From: Streptomyces wedmorensis
Lineage (GTDB): Bacteria > Actinomycetota > Actinomycetes > Streptomycetales > Streptomycetaceae
DNA: 64,000 nt
Assembly: GCF_000716445.1 (NCBI RefSeq)
Contig: NZ_JNWK01000025.1
Span: forward strand, 1 to 64,000
Direction: 5' to 3'
A model generated the notes under the pieces. It searched no databases, was not told the DNA's origin, and saw only the letters and a program-made list of their open reading frames with translations. Positions 60,108 through 64,000 of the stretch are shown one piece after another. Both the position numbers and the translations under genes were made by a program. Each line of letters opens with the position of its first letter. Position 1 is the stretch's first letter.

Positions 60108-61208
60108 TCATCTCTTCCGTACGACCACGAAGTCGGCCAGGGCGGTGAGCTGCGCCCGCACCTGGGCGGGCATGTCCACCTCGTTCAGCGCCTGGATCGC
60201 GACGGCGTGCTGGCGGCGGGCCTCCTGGGAGGTCCACTCGCGTCCTCCGGCCTCCTCGATGAGGGCGGCCCGGAAGGCGAACTCCTCCTCGGAGAAGGTG
60301 TCGAAGTCGTTGGACTTGGCGTCGGCGGCGAGCAGCTCGCCGAGCCGCTCCGAGGCCTCGCCGCCGGCGGCGAGGGCCGCGACGACGGGGAGGGACTTCT
60401 TGCGCTGGCGCAGGTCGCTCCAGGTCTGCTTGCCGGTGGCCTCCGGGTCGCCCCAGATGCCGAGGAGGTCGTCGACGGCCTGGAAGGCGAGGCCGAGGTG
60501 GTAGCCGTACTCCTCCAGCTTGTCGGCGGTGCGCTCGTCGGCGCCACCGAGGACGGCGCCGATGGAGACGGCGCAGGCGAGCAGGGCGCCCGTCTTGTTG
60601 CCCTCCATCTCCAGGCACTCCTCGACGGTGACCCGCTCGCGGTGCTCGTAGGAGATGTCCTGGGCCTGCCCGTCGATGAGCTTGCGGCTGGCCGTGGTGA
60701 GCCGGCGGGTGGCCCGCCCGGCCTCGACGGTGCCGAGTTCGAGCAGGATCTCGTTGGCGAGGGCGAAGAGCGCGTCGCCGACGAGGATGGCCTGCGCGGG
60801 CCCGTGCACCTTCCACACGGTGTCGCGGTGGCGGCGCTGCTCGTCGCCGTCCATCAGGTCGTCATGGAGCAGCGAGAAGTTGTGGACGAGTTCCACGGCG
60901 ACGGCGCCGGGGATCCCGATCTCGGGCGCGGCGCCCGCGGCCTCGGCCGACAGCAGGGCGAGCGCGGGGCGGACGGCCTTGCCGCCGTCGCCGTCGGCGG
61001 GGTTGCCCTGGGCGTCGATCCAGCCGAAGTGGTAGGCGGCCACGGTGTCCATGGGCGACGCGAGGCGGTCGACGGCCGCCCGCAGTACGGGGGTGGACAG
61101 GGTCCGCCCCCGCTCCAGCAGTGCGGACACGTCCGCGGTGTCGACGGCCGGATTACCCGGCGGCACAGTCGGCACGGTCTCTCCTCTTGTTCCGGTACTC
61201 ACACTCAT
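60108..61208 (-). CDS. Polyprenyl (farnesyl-type) diphosphate synthase
   Basis: The 366-residue prenyltransferase starts at ATG 61208 after AGGAGG, overlapping the hpnE stop. The first Asp-rich motif is HDDLMDGDEQRR (Asp116-Asp120) and the second is FQAVDDLLGIWGD; GQAQDISYE and GNKTGALLACA lie between. It should make farnesyl diphosphate for HpnD. Product length cannot be fixed by eye. An in-frame N-terminal extension of about 20 residues is Pro/Gly/Thr-rich. Confidence 0.92.
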   Translation of the reverse strand: MSVSTGTRGETVPTVPPGNPAVDTADVSALLERGRTLSTPVLRAAVDRLASPMDTVAAYHFGWIDAQGNPADGDGGKAVRPALALLSAEAAGAAPEIGIPGAVAVELVHNFSLLHDDLMDGDEQRRHRDTVWKVHGPAQAILVGDALFALANEILLELGTVEAGRATRRLTTASRKLIDGQAQDISYEHRERVTVEECLEMEGNKTGALLACAVSIGAVLGGADERTADKLEEYGYHLGLAFQAVDDLLGIWGDPEATGKQTWSDLRQRKKSLPVVAALAAGGEASERLGELLAADAKSNDFDTFSEEEFAFRAALIEEAGGREWTSQEARRQHAVAIQALNEVDMPAQVRAQLTALADFVVVRKR

Positions 61209-62695
61209 GCCGCCTCCTGTAGCGGATGGTCGTGGCGGCGGCCGAAGGCGGAGAGCGCGGCGCCCGCGGCGCTGAAACCGCTGCGGACGGCGCCCTCCAT
61301 GGTCGCGGGCCAGCCGGTGGCGGTCCAGGCCCCGGCCAGGTAGAGGCCCGGCGCCCCGGTGCGGGCGCCGGGGCGCAGCCGGCCGACGCCCGGGGTGGGG
61401 GCGAACGTGGCCGTCCGCTCCCTGGTGACGAAGAAATCGCGGATCCCCGCGCCGCGGGCGGCGGGCAGCAGCCGCTCCAGCTCGGGGAGGTACTTCTCGC
61501 GCAGGGCGGCGACGGGCTCGTCGATCTCGTCCTGCGCGGCGGACTGGGAGATGGCGAGGTACTGGCCACCGCCGGTCAGTCCGGAGGAGTCGGTGCGGTC
61601 GAAGACCCACTGCACCGGGGAGCCGAGGGTGGTGAAGAAGGGCCGCTTCAGCACCTTGCGGTCGTAGACGACGTGCAGGTTGAGGATGGGCGCGGTGGCG
61701 ATGTCGAGGAGCCGGTCGGGGTCGTCGAGGGCGCCCTCGGGCAGCAGGCCGTGGGTCTCCTGCTGCGGCACGGCGAGGACGACCGCGTCCGCCGTGATCG
61801 TCTCGCCGGGTACGTCGACGGCCCAACGCCCGTCGTCGGTACGGGAGATCCGCTCGGCCTTGGTGCGGAGCGCGGTGCGGACGCCGAGGGCGTCGAGCTC
61901 CTTCGCGGCCCGGGTGTCGTGGAGTTCGCCGAGAGGGACGTGCGCCCAGCCGATGTCGGCGGCGCCGGGCTCGGAGAGCAGGCCGGTCTTGAAGACCATC
62001 GCGGCGAGCCCCATGGAGGCCTGCGGGGCGGGCGCGTTGAGGGTGGGGATGCCGACGAGGTCCCACAGCGCCTCGACGGCCCGCGGGGACTGTCCGTGCC
62101 GGCCGAGCCAGGTGGCGAAGTCGATGCCGTCGAGCGCCGGGTCGGCGGGGTCCAGCTTCTTCAGGGCGAGCGCGGCCCGTCCGACCGAGGCCCGCTCCGC
62201 GAGGGACAGGTGCGGGTACGTGGCGAGGCTGCGCGCGAGGTGCAGCGGTACGGGAAGGCCGTCGCGGCGGATCCTGCCGAGCCGCGGCCCGCGGGGGTGA
62301 CCGACGTCGAGGACGGGCACGTCGAGCCGGTCCTGGAGGGGGGCGAGCCGGGCCCCGTCGATGCGGTCGAGGAACCACCGGTAGGCGGTGCAGCAGCGCA
62401 GGTAGACGTGCTGACCGTTGTCGACGGTCAGCTCGCCGCGCCGGAAGGAGAAGGCGAGGCCGCCGAGCCGGGGCCTGCCTTCGAGCAGGGTGACGCGGAC
62501 GCCCGCGTCGGCGAGCTGGAGCGCCGCGGTGATCCCGGCCAGTCCGCCGCCGACGACCACGGCGTGCCGTCTCCGGTCGCCGCCCGCGCCGGACCGCGCG
62601 TCGCCGGGGCGGCCGGCGCGAATGGCCGGCTCGGTGCCCACGGCCGGCGCGTCGGTGTCCGGCAGGGCGTTCCGCTCGGTTCCGTCGGTCGTCAC
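61205..62695 (-). CDS. hpnE: Hydroxysqualene dehydroxylase / FAD-dependent squalene synthesis enzyme
   Basis: The 496-residue flavoprotein has the dinucleotide-binding start HAVVVGGGLAGITAALQLAD, then TLLEGRPRLGGLAFSFRRGE, and a C-terminal FAD contact APGLYLAGAWTATGWPATME. It is the amine-oxidase-like HpnE that reduces hydroxysqualene to squalene. Start is GTG 62695; the first 40 residues are a low-complexity leader. It follows a small ORF and overlaps the prenyl synthase gene by 4 bp. Confidence 0.93.
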   Translation of the reverse strand: MTTDGTERNALPDTDAPAVGTEPAIRAGRPGDARSGAGGDRRRHAVVVGGGLAGITAALQLADAGVRVTLLEGRPRLGGLAFSFRRGELTVDNGQHVYLRCCTAYRWFLDRIDGARLAPLQDRLDVPVLDVGHPRGPRLGRIRRDGLPVPLHLARSLATYPHLSLAERASVGRAALALKKLDPADPALDGIDFATWLGRHGQSPRAVEALWDLVGIPTLNAPAPQASMGLAAMVFKTGLLSEPGAADIGWAHVPLGELHDTRAAKELDALGVRTALRTKAERISRTDDGRWAVDVPGETITADAVVLAVPQQETHGLLPEGALDDPDRLLDIATAPILNLHVVYDRKVLKRPFFTTLGSPVQWVFDRTDSSGLTGGGQYLAISQSAAQDEIDEPVAALREKYLPELERLLPAARGAGIRDFFVTRERTATFAPTPGVGRLRPGARTGAPGLYLAGAWTATGWPATMEGAVRSGFSAAGAALSAFGRRHDHPLQEAA

Positions 62696-62838
62696 ACGGC
62701 CTCCGTTCGGGTCGTCACGGGCGGGATCGGCGCGGACGGGTGCGTCCCGGGCGCGGCCGTGCCGGGTGCGGCCGCCCCCGGCAGGGACGCCGGAGCGGCG
62801 TCGGGGGTTGCCCGGCGGGCGGAGGCGTACGGGCTCAT
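62692..62838 (-). CDS. Small ORF between hpnD and hpnE (48 aa), possibly DUF6380
   Basis: A 48-residue Ala/Pro-rich ORF starts at ATG 62838 with AGGAGG upstream, sharing one base with the hpnD stop codon and overlapping the hpnE start by 4 bp. The opening (SPYASARRATPDAAPASL) resembles the small DUF6380 protein found at the same place in other Streptomyces hopanoid clusters. Its composition is otherwise low in information. It may mainly couple translation of hpnE. Confidence 0.6.
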   Translation of the reverse strand: MSPYASARRATPDAAPASLPGAAAPGTAAPGTHPSAPIPPVTTRTEAV

Positions 62839-63788
62839 CAGGCGCGCCTCCTGACCGTCCGTCGGGCGATGTGGCGGGTGTCGAGGCCGGACAGGCCGCG
62901 GACCGCGACGTACGCCTTCTCCCGGCCCGGCAGCGAGACGCGGCCGCGCAGCACGGCCTCGGGGTCGCGCTCGATCCGGTCGAGGAGGCGCCGGTAGATG
63001 CCGGCCATGGCCGCGACGCAGGCGCCGCTGCGCCGGTCGAGCATGGGGAGCAGCCGGTAGCCCTCCGCGAACAGGGCGCGGGCGCGCCGCACTTCGAAGT
63101 GGACGAGCCCGGCGAAGTCGGAGCCTTCGGGCATCGTGTCGCTGCCGAAGCCGTCCCCGCAGCCGAACTTGGCGAGGTCGTCGGAGGGCAGGTAGGTGCG
63201 GCCGTTGCCGGCGTCCTCGCGTACGTCCCGGAGGATGTTGGTGAGTTGGAGCGCGAGGCCGAGGGTGTCGGCGTACTCGGGGGCCCGGTCGGCGCCCGTG
63301 GCGCCGGGCTGGGTGCCGAAGACGCCGAGGGAGATCCGTCCGATCGCGCCCGCGACGCACCGGCAGTAGACCTTGAGGTCGTCCCAGGTCTCGTAGGTCG
63401 CGCCGCGCACGTCCATGAGGACGCCGTCGATGAGTTCGTCGAGCCCGCCGAGCGGGATGGGGAAGCGCCGGGCCGAGTCGGCGAGCGCGACGGCGACCGG
63501 GTCGGTGTCGTCCTCGTCGACCTCTCCCGCGCGCACCCGGTCGAGCAGGACCCGGGTGGCCTCGAGCCGCTCCCGCTTGGCCTCGGGCGCGAGCGTGCCG
63601 TCGCCGATGTCGTCGACCCGCCTGGAGAAGGCGTACAGCGCGGACATCGCCTGACGCTTCTCGGTCGGCAGCAGCCGGATCCCGTAGGCGAAGTTGCGGG
63701 CCTGCTGCCCGGTGACCGCCTCGCAGTAGCTGTAGGCGGCCTGTACCGGTGCGGACGGCTGGGGCTGTGCCTCCACGGTCGCGCTCAC
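62838..63788 (-). CDS. hpnD: Presqualene diphosphate synthase
   Basis: The 316-residue squalene/phytoene-synthase-fold protein starts at GTG 63788, overlapping the stop of hpnC. It has the two Asp-rich motifs SRRVDDIGDG and LQLTNILRDVREDAGNGR, and YCEAVTGQQARNFAYGIRLL at the N terminus. With HpnC and HpnE it converts two farnesyl diphosphates to squalene. Full length for the family. Confidence 0.95.
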   Translation of the reverse strand: MSATVEAQPQPSAPVQAAYSYCEAVTGQQARNFAYGIRLLPTEKRQAMSALYAFSRRVDDIGDGTLAPEAKRERLEATRVLLDRVRAGEVDEDDTDPVAVALADSARRFPIPLGGLDELIDGVLMDVRGATYETWDDLKVYCRCVAGAIGRISLGVFGTQPGATGADRAPEYADTLGLALQLTNILRDVREDAGNGRTYLPSDDLAKFGCGDGFGSDTMPEGSDFAGLVHFEVRRARALFAEGYRLLPMLDRRSGACVAAMAGIYRRLLDRIERDPEAVLRGRVSLPGREKAYVAVRGLSGLDTRHIARRTVRRRA

Positions 63789-64000
63789 CCCTCTTTCCGC
63801 GCCCGGAGCAGAACCGCTCCCGCCTGGCGCATCAGGCTCGGCTTGGTGGCCTTCGGTGGGCCGCTGAGTACGTCGAATCCGGCGTCGGTGATCGCGTCGA
63901 GCGCCGCGAGTCCGCCGGCGGTGAATCCGGCGAGCAGGAGGCGGAGCCGGCCGTCGACGCTGCCGATGAGCGGGGTGCCCGCGTGGAGCAGCGTGCGGGC
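63785..64000 (-). CDS. hpnC: Hydroxysqualene synthase C-terminal end (window edge)
   Basis: The last 71 residues of a squalene/phytoene-synthase-fold protein are visible: LLHAGTPLIGSVDGRLRLLL, LAALDAITDAGFDVLSGPP and a basic end LMRQAGAVLLRARKEG. The 5' part lies beyond the right edge. Position ahead of hpnD and the LDAIxxAGFDVLSGPPKxxKP signature identify HpnC. Its stop overlaps the hpnD start (GTGA). Confidence 0.88.
   Translation of the reverse strand, partial: ARTLLHAGTPLIGSVDGRLRLLLAGFTAGGLAALDAITDAGFDVLSGPPKATKPSLMRQAGAVLLRARKEG

Overview
The window is high-GC actinobacterial DNA with GTG and TTG starts, tightly overlapping genes and strong third-position GC bias. The gene content points to Streptomyces: a conservon (sensor, roadblock, DUF742 and GTPase genes), a hopanoid cluster in the Streptomyces order, a c-di-AMP riboswitch in front of a LysM/M23 cell-wall hydrolase, an STM4011-STM4015 cluster and many Tat or Sec exported proteins. 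It is chromosomal, with one obvious accessory block.

Layout. 1-2.7 kb: a cut-off secreted muralytic protein, a tiny membrane ORF, an ECF sigma factor overlapping a small membrane protein, and a HutD/Ves protein. 3.1-6.5 kb: a large secreted subtilisin. 6.5-13.8 kb: a minus-strand sugar operon (class-V aminotransferase, Tat lipoprotein binding protein, two ABC permeases, GH36 alpha-galactosidase, LacI regulator). 14.1-18.6 kb: a two-gene predicted conflict module, a Trypco1 protein plus a trypsin / STAND NTPase / 14x WD40 protein. 18.7-20.4 kb: a Tat-exported protein that is a protease-free paralogue of the accessory half of the subtilisin. 20.8-21.4 kb: a small ORF and a DUF6193-like gene.

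21.4-33.1 kb is a mosaic accessory region at a tRNA-Pro(GGG) gene. A 63-bp direct repeat (3' half of the tRNA plus downstream DNA) sits at 23585-23647 and 32973-33035 and bounds a 9.4-kb island without an integrase. Four clusters of a 10-bp motif repeated at 11-bp steps lie in the region, three of them close to the two cores; they look like integrase arm sites. The island carries a protein with two nuclease-like motifs, an alpha/beta hydrolase, an intact ISL3 transposase, a DUF4259 gene, inverted ends of an IS5-type element, a decayed DUF2326 gene and a 1017-residue NACHT-type NTPase. IS630 and other debris lies just outside it.

33.6-43.6 kb is core-like: an acyl-CoA dehydrogenase, the conservon with a GAF gene, an MBL hydrolase, an amino-acid dehydrogenase with a palindromic operator, a TetR regulator and a SIMPL protein. 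43.7-50.7 kb holds the STM4011-4015 cluster (two radical SAM enzymes, an ATP-grasp-like protein, an alkaline-phosphatase-superfamily protein and a leucine-rich-repeat-like protein), next to a divergent DUF6745 gene and a small companion. It has no known function and is the best candidate for an undescribed pathway. 50.7-54.8 kb: SGNH hydrolase, riboswitch-controlled M23 peptidase, tyrosine phosphatase, a small membrane protein and an XRE-cupin regulator. 54.9-64.0 kb is the hopanoid operon, read right to left: hpnC (partial), hpnD, a small ORF, hpnE, a polyprenyl synthase, shc, hpnG, hpnH and the hpnO-type aminotransferase. Together these make squalene, cyclise it to hopene and build the C35 side chain.
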